From contig DASQNO010000087.1 in NCBI GenBank assembly GCA_035644935.1, forward strand, positions 50,344 to 114,343: a stretch of DNA of 64,000 nt. The letters are read 5' to 3'. Under the pieces are notes generated by a model, which saw only the letters and a program-made list of their open reading frames with translations, had not been told where the DNA came from and did not search any database. Origin of the DNA: CADCVW01 sp035644935. Lineage in GTDB: Bacteria; Pseudomonadota; Alphaproteobacteria; Sphingomonadales; Sphingomonadaceae. The translations under genes were made by a program, and so were the position numbers. Every line of letters begins with the position of its first letter. Positions within the stretch are counted from its first letter, which is position 1. Below are positions 1 to 8,601 of the stretch, one piece after another.

Positions 1-1
1 C

Positions 2-184
2 GGGCAGAACGCGGGGTCACAGGCAATTGTCCGGTGGATTGCTCACCTGGACAACACCGACATGCTCTACCCCCGGCCCAGAACGATCGGCGGGCACCGC
101 CAAGCCAGCAAGCCCCACGGCCCCCTACACGACGAGCCGACCAGTGCCGGCAGCCGATCGCTGACGGCAGATCAGCCAGCTTGA
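2..184 (+). CDS. 3' end of an unrecognised gene (partial)
   Basis: The frame starting at base 2 is open from the window edge to a TGA at 182-184 and reads as a plausible C-terminus of about 60 residues (GQNAGSQAIVRWIAHLDN near its start). The start lies outside the window. No family is recognised. It precedes the antirestriction gene in the same direction, so it may belong to the same leading region of the conjugative element. A competing frame is also open across this stretch, so the call rests on protein-like composition only. Confidence 0.4.
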   Translation, partial: GQNAGSQAIVRWIAHLDNTDMLYPRPRTIGGHRQASKPHGPLHDEPTSAGSRSLTADQPA

Positions 185-339
185 AGACCGCGCCTGGGCG
201 CATGGTCGCCCGCGCTTTCAGGTGCTCACAACTCCATGCGGAGACAGGTCGTGAGCTTCGCGCGCGTCCGGAGCGGGGGAGCAGAGGGGAGGGGGCGGTG
301 CCCAGGCGGCCAATCAGGCCAAGCCAGAGGAGACCGAGT

Positions 340-1272
340 ATGACACGTCCAGCGCAGGGCCGCGGCAGCGCCGCCGATACGATCACGCAAGCGATCATCA
401 CCAGGCTCGAGGCCGGCACCCGGCCGTGGATCAAGCCGTGGAGCGGAACCAGCATCTCGCGTCCGCTACGCGCGTGCGGCCTGGCGTATCGCGGCATCAA
501 CGCGGTGTGGCTATGGATGGCGGCGGAGGCCGGCGGTTACACATCGCCGTTCTGGCTTACTTACCGTCAGGCACAGATAGACGGCGGTCACGTGCGCAAG
601 GGCGAACGTGGCACCGTGGCCATCTTCTACAGATCGTGGTCGGAAGAGGCCAAGGACCAGCCCGGCGACGATCGGCTGGAACGAACGCGCCGGGTGCTCC
701 GAAGCTTCACCGTCTTCAACGCCTGCCAGATAGATGGCCTGAGCGAACGCTACTTCCCTGCTCCACGGCTGATGCCTCCGGCCTCCGAGCGAGACCAGGA
801 GCTGCGGCGCTTCTTCTCGGTCATCCCCGCCAAGCTGCGTCACCTGGGCGACGAAGCCTATTACCGCCCCGTCCCCGACGACATCACGATGCCCGACCCA
901 GGCGCTTTCATCGATCTCGGTCACTATTACGCCACGCTGGCGCACGAACTGGCGCACTGGACCGGCCACGGCAGCCGGCTCGACCGTCGTCTTCACGCCC
1001 GGTTCGGAAGCGAAGCCTACGCCGCCGAGGAGCTCGTTGCCGAACTGACGGCCGCGATGATCGGCGCCGAGCTGGGTCTGCCCGCCGCACATCTCGACCA
1101 TCACGCAAGCTACCTTGCTTCCTGGCTCCGGTTGCTTCGGGCCGACAATCGCGCGGTTCTGACCGCGGCCGCCAGAGCGGAAGAAGCCTGTTCGCTGCTC
1201 TTGCGGTTGGGCGGACGGTCCGTCGATGGCGCGGAGCGCGATGTCTGTGACCCTATGCTCGCAGCGGCCTAG
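340..1272 (+). CDS. ardC: ArdC-like antirestriction protein (ssDNA-binding domain plus zincin metallopeptidase)
   Basis: A 310-residue protein. The N-terminal part (about residues 1-130, including RLEAGTRPWIKPWS and GLAYRGINAVWL) matches the ArdC single-strand DNA-binding domain. The C-terminal half is a zincin-like peptidase with HELAHWTGH, the HExxH core being residues 202-206, followed by EELVAELTAAM, which supplies the third zinc ligand. ArdC proteins enter the recipient with the transferred strand and blunt restriction of incoming DNA. The ATG at 340 is preceded by AGAGGAGA. The frame is open further upstream, but those residues are not domain-like. It lies in the leading region of the element, as expected. 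Confidence 0.9.
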   Translation: MTRPAQGRGSAADTITQAIITRLEAGTRPWIKPWSGTSISRPLRACGLAYRGINAVWLWMAAEAGGYTSPFWLTYRQAQIDGGHVRKGERGTVAIFYRSWSEEAKDQPGDDRLERTRRVLRSFTVFNACQIDGLSERYFPAPRLMPPASERDQELRRFFSVIPAKLRHLGDEAYYRPVPDDITMPDPGAFIDLGHYYATLAHELAHWTGHGSRLDRRLHARFGSEAYAAEELVAELTAAMIGAELGLPAAHLDHHASYLASWLRLLRADNRAVLTAAARAEEACSLLLRLGGRSVDGAERDVCDPMLAAA

Positions 1273-1474
1273 CACGCCTTCCGGTGGGGAGGGCGAACCG
1301 GCCCCGCTGCAGCGCGGCGCCGCTTGAGAGCGTATGTTCGACATGCCGTCGGCGCCTTTGGCTTACTGGACGTGAGGTAGTTCGGAACGGAGCAGCGAGC
1401 GGTGTGGCTCGCGTTGTAGTCCCATCGTGACCGCCGAGCCCGGCGCGAGGGAGGCCCTGACCCGGCGCCACTCC

Positions 1475-1554
1475 GCCGCAACCCGCGTGCCGTCGGCCCG
1501 TGTGGCCTGGCTTGCGCAAGGCTGCCCGCGCCAGCCTCGGCACGGGGTTTCCCT
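1475..1554 (+). repeat. Leader repeat, copy 1 (upstream of the DUF2493 gene)
   Basis: This stretch shares long identical blocks with 4145-4217: GCCGCAACCCGCGT, GGCCCGTGT, GCTGCCCGCGCCAGCCT and GGGGTTTCCCT, in the same order and spacing. Each copy sits 90-100 bases before the ATG of an element gene. No protein is apparent in it. The 1273-1474 stretch before it holds no recognisable gene. A shared promoter or early-transfer (ssDNA) promoter is an inference. Confidence 0.7.
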
Positions 1555-1644
1555 CGCATGTGCTCGGTGCGGCAAGCGCGGCTTGCCGGGTCTTGCGGGC
1601 TCTCGTCGCCGGGTCCTCCGGCGGCGCAACGCAGGAGACCTCCC

Positions 1645-2610
1645 ATGCACACAAGCCTTGCCGCCCAACTCGCGCAGCTCGAACTCGGGCACCTGTCCGT
1701 CCAGAAGATCGGGGCATCCCCGCCCTTGGAGTTCCCTGACGACGCCTGCGTCGCCCAGACGCTCAGCGCCGTCTGGTCGGACCTGTTCGCCATCTTTCCC
1801 GACACCGCGCTCGAGGATGACGCCGAAGAACTCGCCTGGGGTCTGGTCAACCTGTTCCACCGCGCCGCGGTCAAACGCGGAGCCCAGATCGACCGCGCGA
1901 CCGACGAGATCCGATGCCTGATCGCATCGGCCGACGGATCCGAGGTGCATTCGAGCGAACTGGAAACCCAGATCGAGCGCGCGCAATCCGCCGAGACTGC
2001 GATGCTGGGTCTCGAGAGCCTTCGCGAAACCGCGGCCTTGCTCTACCTCAACGAGACCGGCTCATCCTGGAAGCCGGCTGGCGGATCACGGTTGAACCAC
2101 GCCGCCAAAGCCACTTCCGCTGTCGTGCAGGGACGTGACTTTCTCCGAGCGCGCGCCGAGACCCGCCGCCGCGTTTGCATGCCCGAAGGCACGCCGGTCG
2201 TGTTCGCGGGCGGGCGCCTGTCCTTCTCGACCATTGAGGAGGCGAGCACGTTCGGCACGAACCTGTGGGGGACACTCGACAAGGTCCGCGAGAACGTCGC
2301 GGACATGGTCCTGGTCCACGGCGGCGACGGCAAAGGCGTCGATCGGCTCGCGGCGTCTTGGGCCGAGCGGCGCGGCGTAGCGCAGATCGCCTTTGCTCTG
2401 GATGCACGGCTCGGTCAGCGCGCGGGCTTCAAGCGCAATGAGCAGATGCTCTCGCTCAACCCGCGCTACCTCGTCGCGTTCGCGGGCAACGGGGTGCTCG
2501 AACGCCTCGTCATCCAGGCCAAGGAGCGCAAGGTCGCGGTCGTCGATCGGCGTGGACCGCTGGGCACCAATCCCAAGCTGGCGGCGCGGCTCGCTGCCGA
2601 GGCGGCGTAG
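1645..2610 (+). CDS. DUF2493 (SLOG/YspA-like) domain protein
   Basis: A 321-residue protein. The C-terminal ~130 residues are a DUF2493 Rossmann-like domain: VVFAGGR at the first strand, VHGGDGKGVDRLAASWAERRG as the nucleotide-ligand loop, then NPRYLVAFAG and a final strand KVAVVDRRG. Related SLOG-superfamily domains bind nucleotide-type ligands; no catalytic role is established. The first ~190 residues are element-specific and helical. The ATG at 1645 follows AGGAGACC with good spacing and is preferred over the upstream in-frame ATG at 1558, which lies in the leader. Proteins of this type are common on alphaproteobacterial plasmids and ICEs next to ArdC and SSB. Confidence 0.82.
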   Translation: MHTSLAAQLAQLELGHLSVQKIGASPPLEFPDDACVAQTLSAVWSDLFAIFPDTALEDDAEELAWGLVNLFHRAAVKRGAQIDRATDEIRCLIASADGSEVHSSELETQIERAQSAETAMLGLESLRETAALLYLNETGSSWKPAGGSRLNHAAKATSAVVQGRDFLRARAETRRRVCMPEGTPVVFAGGRLSFSTIEEASTFGTNLWGTLDKVRENVADMVLVHGGDGKGVDRLAASWAERRGVAQIAFALDARLGQRAGFKRNEQMLSLNPRYLVAFAGNGVLERLVIQAKERKVAVVDRRGPLGTNPKLAARLAAEAA

Positions 2611-2619
2611 GCCGCCGCG

Positions 2620-2650
2620 GCTGGACCGGCTCCGGCCGGTCCAGCTTCCT
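2620..2650 (+). terminator. Hairpin terminator after the DUF2493 gene
   Basis: A perfect 10-bp stem (GCTGGACCGG at 2620-2629, CCGGTCCAGC at 2636-2645) with loop CTCCGG, followed by TTCCT. It lies 10 bases after the stop codon. The T tract is short, so termination may be partial. Confidence 0.5.
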
Positions 2651-2780
2651 CCGGGAGCGCCCCGAGCTACTCGCGGATCACGTGCGGGGCTGGAGAGGAG
2701 AGGGTGCCGACGGGTCCTGCTCGTGTCCGCGCCGGGGAGGTGCCTGCAGCGCGGGCAGCGCGTTGACCAGGAGATTCTCA

Positions 2781-3020
2781 ATGATTGGCGATCCCGATGA
2801 TGAGGCCTTGCGCCGCCTGCGGCGGGCGGTGTCTCGCCTGCCGAAGCTTCAGCGGGAAGTCTTCCTCGCCCACCGTCTGGACGGGCTCAGCTATGAGCAG
2901 ATCGCACGCCGCACAGGGCTGAAAGCCTCGCGTGTCGAGCGTCACGTCGCCAGCGCCATCTGGAAGGTCGATGTCCTGCTGTCAGGCCGAGCGCTGCGGT
3001 GGTGGCACCGGTTCTTATGA
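2781..3020 (+). CDS. Small sigma-70 region 4-like helix-turn-helix protein
   Basis: A 79-residue protein. Residues ~13-60 follow the sigma region 4 pattern: RAVSRLPKLQREVFLAHRLD, then GLSYEQIARRTGLKASRVER, a helix-turn-helix. There is no region 2, so it cannot be a full sigma factor. Similar short proteins occur on sphingomonad mobile elements as presumed regulators. The ATG at 2781 is preceded by GGAGATTCTCA, giving a usable ribosome site. The MNT-HEPN gene follows about 100 bases downstream on the same strand. Confidence 0.7.
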   Translation: MIGDPDDEALRRLRRAVSRLPKLQREVFLAHRLDGLSYEQIARRTGLKASRVERHVASAIWKVDVLLSGRALRWWHRFL

Positions 3021-3120
3021 TCTGGCGCACCGAGTCTCGCCGGGAACGTATGGCGACTTGTTCCGAGGAGGAGGAATTTCGCTTGTGCCGAAGAGAGCGG
3101 GAGGCGAGTCTAGGGGCAGC

Positions 3121-4032
3121 ATGAAGACCAGTCTCAATCATCTGCCGGAAGGCAAGCAGCGCGAGCTGGCCTTCCTCGTGCAGGCCGTCCGGAATGGGTT
3201 CGAGTCCGCGATCGCCCGCCGAACCATGCCTAACGTGCGTGGCGGGAAGCTCCTCAAAATCGTTCTTTTCGGCAGCTATGCGCGCGGAGATTGGGTCGAG
3301 GATCCGGTCGGGCGATACTTCTCCGACTATGATCTGCTGGTCGTGGTCGATCGCGAAGAGCTGACCGATGTGCCCGAGTTCTGGATTAAGACGGAAGAGC
3401 GGCTGCTCGAGGAACTCGCTTCGGGACAGGTGCTCCGGACGCCGTTCAGCGTCATCTACCACAGCCTTGACGACGTGAACGACAAGCTGCGGCTCGGCCG
3501 CTACTTCTTCATGGATATCGTTCGTGACGGTGTTCTCCTGTTCGAAGAGACGGGCCAATCCTTCGCGGAGCCTCAGCCGCTGAGCGCGAGCGAGGCGTTC
3601 CGGGAGACGCAGGAATACTACGATGAGTGGTTCGAAAGCGCGGGCGACTTCCTGCAAAGCGCAGCCGACGCGCGAGCACGAGGTAAGGAAAAGCTAGCGG
3701 CCTTTCTACTTCACCAGGCTACCGAACGCTTCTATCACTGCCTGTTCCTGGTGCGCACACTCTACAGCCCCAAGACGCACAATCTCAATCAGCTCCGCCA
3801 ACTCGCCGAGGCCGTCGAGCCGCGTCTGGCGGAAGTCTGGACACGCGATACGAAGTTCGACCGGCGCTGCTACGAGCTGCTTCGCGAAGCCTATGTGAAG
3901 GCACGCTACTCGCGCCATTACCGCATCACCGACGAGCAGCTCGAATGGCTTTCCGGCCGCGTCGCGCTTCTGCAGGGCATCGTCCGCAGCGTCTGTGAGG
4001 AGCGGATCGCCGACTTGGCGAAGGCAGCTTGA
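3121..4032 (+). CDS. Fused nucleotidyltransferase-HEPN domain protein (MNT-HEPN)
   Basis: A 303-residue protein. The N-terminal domain has the minimal nucleotidyltransferase signature FGSYARGDW (G51, S52) and SDYDLLVVVD (D69, D71). The C-terminal ~150 residues are a HEPN domain with HQATERFYHCLFL and the motif RYSRHY at 262-267. In two-gene MntA-HepT modules the MNT part AMPylates and silences the HEPN RNase; here both are in one chain, so it may be an autoregulated toxin or a defence protein (inference). A GTG at 3085 with a very strong GAGGAGGA ribosome site 10 bases upstream is an in-frame alternative start adding 12 residues. The ATG at 3121 has a weaker site. Confidence 0.8.
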   Translation: MKTSLNHLPEGKQRELAFLVQAVRNGFESAIARRTMPNVRGGKLLKIVLFGSYARGDWVEDPVGRYFSDYDLLVVVDREELTDVPEFWIKTEERLLEELASGQVLRTPFSVIYHSLDDVNDKLRLGRYFFMDIVRDGVLLFEETGQSFAEPQPLSASEAFRETQEYYDEWFESAGDFLQSAADARARGKEKLAAFLLHQATERFYHCLFLVRTLYSPKTHNLNQLRQLAEAVEPRLAEVWTRDTKFDRRCYELLREAYVKARYSRHYRITDEQLEWLSGRVALLQGIVRSVCEERIADLAKAA

Positions 4033-4144
4033 CCGCGCCGGACTGATGCTTTTGGGATCGGGAGCCTGGTCACGAGCGTCCCGGACCCGCCCCGCCGGAC
4101 CTCCCCGTCTCTTCTTCAGCCCTTCTTTGGCTCGGCTGCGGCGT

Positions 4145-4217
4145 GCCGCAACCCGCGTCCTCAAGGCCCGTGTTGCCCTTCGGGCTGCCCGCGCCAGCCT
4201 TGGTCCGGGGTTTCCCT
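4145..4217 (+). repeat. Leader repeat, copy 2 (upstream of ssb)
   Basis: Second copy of the repeat at 1475-1554. It shares GCCGCAACCCGCGT, GGCCCGTGT, GGCTGCCCGCGCCAGCCT and GGGGTTTCCCT, while the bases between and after the blocks differ. It lies 97 bases before the ssb start codon. Confidence 0.7.
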
Positions 4218-4314
4218 TGGCGTGTCCGCCTGCGGTGCGGCGCGCCGCTTGGCCTCGCCTCTTCTGGGGCTGTCGAGCCGGGCGGTCCCGCCGACAGATC
4301 CAAGGAGACGCATC

Positions 4315-4728
4315 ATGACCAACACCGTTCTTCTCGTCGGCAACCTCGGCGCCGACCCCCAGAGCCGCACCACTTCGGGCGGCACCGACATCACCACCCT
4401 CAGCATCGGCACGAGCCGTCCCAAGCGCGACAGTGAAGGCAAGACCTTCAAGGATGCGAGCGGCTTCACCGCCAAGGACACCGAGTGGCACCGCGTCACC
4501 TGCTTCAACGGCCTCGGCCGGGTGATGGCCCAGCACGCCGGCAAAGGCATGCTCGTCTCGGTCCGTGGCCGGCTTCACAACAGCAAGTGGACCGACGGCG
4601 AGGGGGTCGAGCGGTACGGCTACGAGATCATCGCGGACGACGTTCAGTTCCTCGGTCGAGGCCGCCAGAACAGCGGATCGAACGGGTCCGACGCTCAGCC
4701 CGAGGTTGACGAGGACGCACCCTTCTAG
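4315..4728 (+). CDS. ssb: Single-stranded DNA-binding protein
   Basis: A 137-residue OB-fold SSB. It begins MTNTVLLVGNLGADP, with the core TEWHRVTCFNGLGRVMAQHAGKG and VRGRLHNSKWTD, and ends in the acidic tip DEDAPF, close to the usual DDDIPF that recruits replication partners. Element-borne SSBs coat the transferred strand in the recipient. The ATG follows CAAGGAGACGCATC. A strong terminator follows at 4739. Confidence 0.93.
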   Translation: MTNTVLLVGNLGADPQSRTTSGGTDITTLSIGTSRPKRDSEGKTFKDASGFTAKDTEWHRVTCFNGLGRVMAQHAGKGMLVSVRGRLHNSKWTDGEGVERYGYEIIADDVQFLGRGRQNSGSNGSDAQPEVDEDAPF

Positions 4729-4738
4729 CTCGTCCTGC

Positions 4739-4767
4739 GCCCCGGCGGCCAAGCCGCCGGGGCTTTA
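4739..4767 (+). terminator. Rho-independent terminator after ssb
   Basis: A perfect 11-bp GC stem (4739-4749 with 4753-4763), loop CAA, followed by TTTA. It lies 10 bases after the ssb stop. Confidence 0.8.
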
Positions 4768-5048
4768 TCCTGGCCATCAAGGTCTCTGGCCATTGTCGGA
4801 GCAAAGGCTTGGCGGGACAGGATGCGGTAGAGTGGAGGCGGCGGAGGGTTGGGGAGGGCGTCTCGTAGAGGCCCAGTCTGGTGGGCGGCGGAGCGGCTTT
4901 CAAGGATGCGCGGTGCCCCCAATTTGCTGCGCAAATCGGCTCCCCCTCGCCCCGCTTCGCGGCGCGTTCCGCGTCCCTGACAGCCGCTCCGCCGCCCACC
5001 TCCGAGGCGATGTCTTCGATCAGGAAGACAGCAAATTGGAGACAGTCA

Positions 5049-5396
5049 ATGAACATGATGACGTCAATCGCACGGGGCAGTGACGCGGCGATTGATGCGC
5101 TGCGAGCTGAGTTCGGCGCGATCCTCGCGGCGCGGATCATGGAAGCCGAAGCGGTCGATTTCCTGTGGGAAGCGCGCCTCTCGGAGCGATACTTGGGACA
5201 GCGGATCGGCTGGGATCAGGACAGTGAGGAAGCTGACCTGGAGCTCTCTCGGATCGCGATCATGAGCGTGCTGGACGGCTGCTGGCACACCGCCGAATGC
5301 CTGGTTGATGGCGACGGAAATGCCGTCGAGTTGCTCTGGAAGCGGCGGTTAGCAAGCCGTAGCGAGGCCGAATTCGAGCTTCTGCTGGCGCGGTGA
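5049..5396 (+). CDS. Hypothetical protein
   Basis: A 115-residue, mostly helical acidic protein (MNMMTSIARGSDAAIDALRA at the start; SEEADLELSRIAIMSVLDGC in the middle). No family recognised. The ATG at 5049 follows GGAGACAGTCA. An in-frame ATG at 5010 is possible but has no ribosome site. The 4768-5048 interval before it shows no gene. It ends in a terminator and is followed by the oriT-like hairpin, so it belongs to the mobilisation region. Confidence 0.65.
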   Translation: MNMMTSIARGSDAAIDALRAEFGAILAARIMEAEAVDFLWEARLSERYLGQRIGWDQDSEEADLELSRIAIMSVLDGCWHTAECLVDGDGNAVELLWKRRLASRSEAEFELLLAR

Positions 5397-5417
5397 GCAG
5401 ATGCAATCGGGTTGTTC

Positions 5418-5454
5418 GCGGGGGCGGCGCGGCGGCGTCGCTCCCGCTTTTCTT
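5418..5454 (+). terminator. Rho-independent terminator
   Basis: A 12-bp GC-rich stem (5418-5429 with 5436-5447, two G-T wobbles), loop CGGCGG, followed by TTTTCTT. It closes the transcript from 5049-5396. Confidence 0.65.
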
Positions 5455-5609
5455 GTACTCGCGGGGGTGCAGCTACGCGGGCGCTCATTGAAATCAATTC
5501 GAGACCTGATGGGACGGAACTGGTCTGAGGTGCGAAGCGGAAGGGTGAGGGCAAGATTAAAGCAGTGCCTCCCTGAGGCTCTGAAGTGGGTGTCTGCACA
5601 TCGTTTTTC

Positions 5610-5639
5610 GTGGAGGCATGCGGCCCGGCATGCCTCCAC
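5610..5639. other. Candidate oriT hairpin upstream of the relaxase gene
   Basis: A perfect inverted repeat, GTGGAGGCATGC and its complement, separated by GGCCCG, directly preceded by GTTTTTC. It lies 70 bases before the relaxase start in an otherwise gene-free 255-base stretch (5455-5708). Because the T run precedes rather than follows the stem, it is not a terminator of either strand. Relaxases usually nick near such a repeat beside their own gene. The nick site cannot be pinned from sequence alone. Confidence 0.45.
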
Positions 5640-5708
5640 CGCGGCCTTAAAGCCCGGATTTCCGCGGCGAAACGTGGAGGACCTTGAGCGCGCGCAGGCT
5701 GGCACCTC

Positions 5709-7694
5709 ATGTTCCTCGTGATGGGGCAGGAAGACGACTTCGAGCTGTGGCTTGGCCGCATCCGCAATGGCGGCCGCGGAAGCGGGAAGCGGTTCGCCAA
5801 TCGCGTCCGGCAGGCGGCGCAGCTCGCTGGTGGTCCTCGATCCGGCAGCGGCGGTCGAAGCTTCGATGGGAGCCGGATCGGCCGGGGAGCCGGGGTGGGT
5901 CGGGTTCTGTCGGGCGGCCCATCCTACGCAGGGCGGGCAGCGCGTCGCGTCGTCGTCAAAGCCAGCATCGTCAAATTGGGGCAGAAGGGGGTCGCGCGAG
6001 CGACGGCGCACATGCGCTACCTGCAGCGCGACGGCACGACGCGCGAGGGCGAGCGCGGCGAGCTCTACTCGGAACGCTGTGACCTGGCCCGCGGAAAGGA
6101 GTTCGTCGCCCGCGGTGCGGATGACCGTCATCAGTTCCGGCTCATCGTCGCGCCCGAGGATGGCTCCGAATACCAAGACCTCAAGCCGCTTGTCCGACGG
6201 CTGATGGAACAGGCCGAGAAGGACCTCGGGACGAAGCTCGACTGGGTCGCGGTCGATCACTTCAATACGGGGCACCCTCACAGCCACATCATCGTTCGTG
6301 GCAAGGACGATCGAGGCAAAGACCTCGTCGTCGCGCGCGAGTACTTGACGCAAGGGCTACGCCAACGCGCTGCCGAGCTGGTCAACCTGGATTTGGGACC
6401 GCGAACGGAACGGGAGGTTCTTCGCTCTCAGCTACGTGACGTCGAGCAGGAGAGGCTCACGGGCATCGACCGGCGGCTGATCGCGTCGATGGATGCCACT
6501 GGCTTGGTCGACCCTCGGCACGCAAGCTGGGTGGAGCAGGACCTGCGCACGGCGCGGCTCCGAACCCTGGCAAGGCTGGGAGTGGCGAACGAGGAGCGGG
6601 GCGGGCGGTGGCGGCTCGATCCCGCGCTGGAGACTGTGCTGCGCGCCATGGGCCGACGCGGCGACATTGTTCGAACCATGAACCACGCCCTGACGATTGC
6701 GATGCAACCCCGGCGGCCGCAGGACCAAGCGATCTATGATCCGGAGGTTCCTGTGGCCGGCCCGCTGGTCGGGCGCCTGCTCGCAACTGGCCTATCCGAC
6801 GAGCACGCCGATCGCAGGTTCGTCATCCTCGACGGCGTCGATGGCCGCACACATTTCGTCGACATCGGAGCCGGCGTGCTGGACGCCCGGAGGGGAGCCG
6901 TCGTTTCCGTCGAGCCGCGCAGTGTAGGGGTTCGGGAGGTGGATCGTACGGTCGCGGCGATCGCGCGCGTCAATGACGGCTGGTACAACCCTGATCTGCA
7001 TCAGCTCCATGGTCCCTCGGCAACGGAAGCATTCGCAGGCGCCCACGTCAGGCGGCTTGAGGCGCTGCGCCGCGGCGGCGTGAATGCCGAGCGGGAGCCG
7101 GACGGATCATGGATTATTGCTCCCGATCATCTGGAGCAGGTCGAGGCATACGAGCGCCGTCTACGAGCCAGGATGCCAGTCGCCATCGCAATGCTCAGCG
7201 CCGATCCGCTTGATCTGCTGACCGGGCGTGACGGCGCCACTTGGCTTGACCGTGAGATCGTGGCGGAAGAGCCTGTGAAGCTCGGACGCGGGTTCGGAGC
7301 CGAGGTACGCAACGCGATCGCTCGACGACTGCAATGGCTAACGGCGCAGCGGCTGATTGATCGGAACGGCCAGGAGAACAGTTACCGACCGGATCTTCTG
7401 GAGCGACTTGAGCAGCGAGACCTGAAGGCTGCGGCGGCAAAGATCGCGCTTGAGAGTGGGCGTACCTACCGCGAGCATGCGGTCGGCGACCAGCTTAAGG
7501 GCGTCAATCGTGGCCCAGTTCAGGTCGGTGATCGACGTTTCGCGCTGGTGGAGCATTCGCGCGAGTTCAGCCTCGTGCCTTGGCGCCCGGTGTTGGAACC
7601 GCAGATCGGGCGTGAGATTTCGGGCGTCGTGCGTGCGAGCGGGATCAGCTGGACGATTGGACGCGAGCGGGCTGGTCCGGAGATCAGCTTCTGA
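5709..7694 (+). CDS. Relaxase/mobilisation nuclease (DUF3363 type)
   Basis: A 661-residue conjugative relaxase. Residues ~80-260 hold the VirD2-like nicking domain: VKASIVKLG, then AHMRYLQRDG and motif III with DHFNTGHPHSHIIVRG, where H184, H189, H191 and H193 form the metal-binding site. The ~400-residue C-terminal extension is the DUF3363 region found in alphaproteobacterial relaxases. It cuts oriT and pilots the single strand to the TraG coupling protein encoded at 44645. The start at 5709 has a weak ribosome site; the in-frame ATG at 5721 (MGQEDDFELW) is equally possible. Confidence 0.92.
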   Translation: MFLVMGQEDDFELWLGRIRNGGRGSGKRFANRVRQAAQLAGGPRSGSGGRSFDGSRIGRGAGVGRVLSGGPSYAGRAARRVVVKASIVKLGQKGVARATAHMRYLQRDGTTREGERGELYSERCDLARGKEFVARGADDRHQFRLIVAPEDGSEYQDLKPLVRRLMEQAEKDLGTKLDWVAVDHFNTGHPHSHIIVRGKDDRGKDLVVAREYLTQGLRQRAAELVNLDLGPRTEREVLRSQLRDVEQERLTGIDRRLIASMDATGLVDPRHASWVEQDLRTARLRTLARLGVANEERGGRWRLDPALETVLRAMGRRGDIVRTMNHALTIAMQPRRPQDQAIYDPEVPVAGPLVGRLLATGLSDEHADRRFVILDGVDGRTHFVDIGAGVLDARRGAVVSVEPRSVGVREVDRTVAAIARVNDGWYNPDLHQLHGPSATEAFAGAHVRRLEALRRGGVNAEREPDGSWIIAPDHLEQVEAYERRLRARMPVAIAMLSADPLDLLTGRDGATWLDREIVAEEPVKLGRGFGAEVRNAIARRLQWLTAQRLIDRNGQENSYRPDLLERLEQRDLKAAAAKIALESGRTYREHAVGDQLKGVNRGPVQVGDRRFALVEHSREFSLVPWRPVLEPQIGREISGVVRASGISWTIGRERAGPEISF

Positions 7695-7807
7695 ACAGCT
7701 GAGCTGCGTCCAGCGTGCGCTTCGGTGCCTTTCAGGGACGGTACCGCACGAATTCGGGTCGAGGCATGATCCGCCGCAAAACGATGATCACGCCGGGCGG
7801 CTGCTGC

Positions 7808-8242
7808 ATGAAGACCTTCAAGAAGCGTCACCAATTCTATCTACCCGACAATCTTGCTGAGGCCTTGGACAAGATGAGCCGGGCTCCAGGTTCATCGAAG
7901 ACGGCTGTTCTGACAGAGGCCCTGACTAGTTTGCTTGAGCGGCGCGCCGGGCATGACCTGGACCAGAGATTCGGCGCTCGGCTGGACCGGGTTAGCCGGG
8001 CTGGCGAGCGGCTCGAAGACAAAGTCGACCTATTATCGGAAGCCTTCGGCGTATTCGTCCAGCACCAGCTCACGATGGTGGCTCACCAGCCGCCGTTTGA
8101 TGACGAGACCAGACGGCTAGGGCTGAAGCGGTACCAAGCCTTTATCGATCTGGTTGGACGCCGACTGGCCTCGAACTCCCGATCTCAGCCGTCAGGAGTC
8201 GAGGGGAAAACGCCAGGACGGGACCTGCCGTCGGCAGAATAA
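7808..8242 (+). CDS. Ribbon-helix-helix (CopG-like) protein of the conjugation operon
   Basis: A 144-residue protein. The first ~50 residues (KKRHQFYLPDNLAEALDKM, then SSKTAVLTEALTSLLER) form a ribbon-helix-helix DNA-binding fold, followed by a coiled-coil-like region LDRVSRAGERLEDKVDLLSEAF. In related elements a gene of this kind sits between the relaxase and traG/virD4 and acts as an accessory oriT-binding protein or regulator. Here traG is 36 kb away, so the cargo appears to be inserted just after this gene. In-frame ATGs at 7766 and 7784 are alternatives, but the RHH domain starts at 7808. Confidence 0.75.
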   Translation: MKTFKKRHQFYLPDNLAEALDKMSRAPGSSKTAVLTEALTSLLERRAGHDLDQRFGARLDRVSRAGERLEDKVDLLSEAFGVFVQHQLTMVAHQPPFDDETRRLGLKRYQAFIDLVGRRLASNSRSQPSGVEGKTPGRDLPSAE

Positions 8243-8601
8243 GCTAAGGTGCTTCAACGAAGACGGCTTGCGATTTCCTCAACCCAGCTCGACTTTGCGT
8301 TGGCACAGGGTTGGGGGACCGACCAGCACGAATGCTTATGGTGGATTACGGCCCGGCGGCTTTCGGATACCTAGATGGCGTAACCGGACGCTTGTCCATG
8401 AGCTTGGAAAGAGAGGTACGCGCCCCAGTCTCGAACAAGCGACTAGCCGCAAGCTGATCCTAAAAGCTCAGTTTGTTTCGGGCCGTTCCCGTGCGTCGAT
8501 TCTTCGGCGCGTCCTCCGTCGGGCGCGATCGGGCTTGAGGGCTCATCGAAATACGTCGGCCAAACGCTCCGCAGTATGGTTGGTAATAGTCGGCCCACGT
8601 C
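8243..8601. other. Gene-free junction between conjugation genes and cargo
   Basis: About 360 bases with no convincing gene on either strand. It separates the RHH gene from the 3' end of the convergent DUF262-DUF1524 gene and is the likely left boundary of the cargo. I found no direct repeat shared with the right boundary (44335-44644) by eye. Confidence 0.5.

Noticed and set aside
2781..3020. A complete alternative sigma factor
   Set aside because: Only region 4 is present; no region 2 in any frame upstream.
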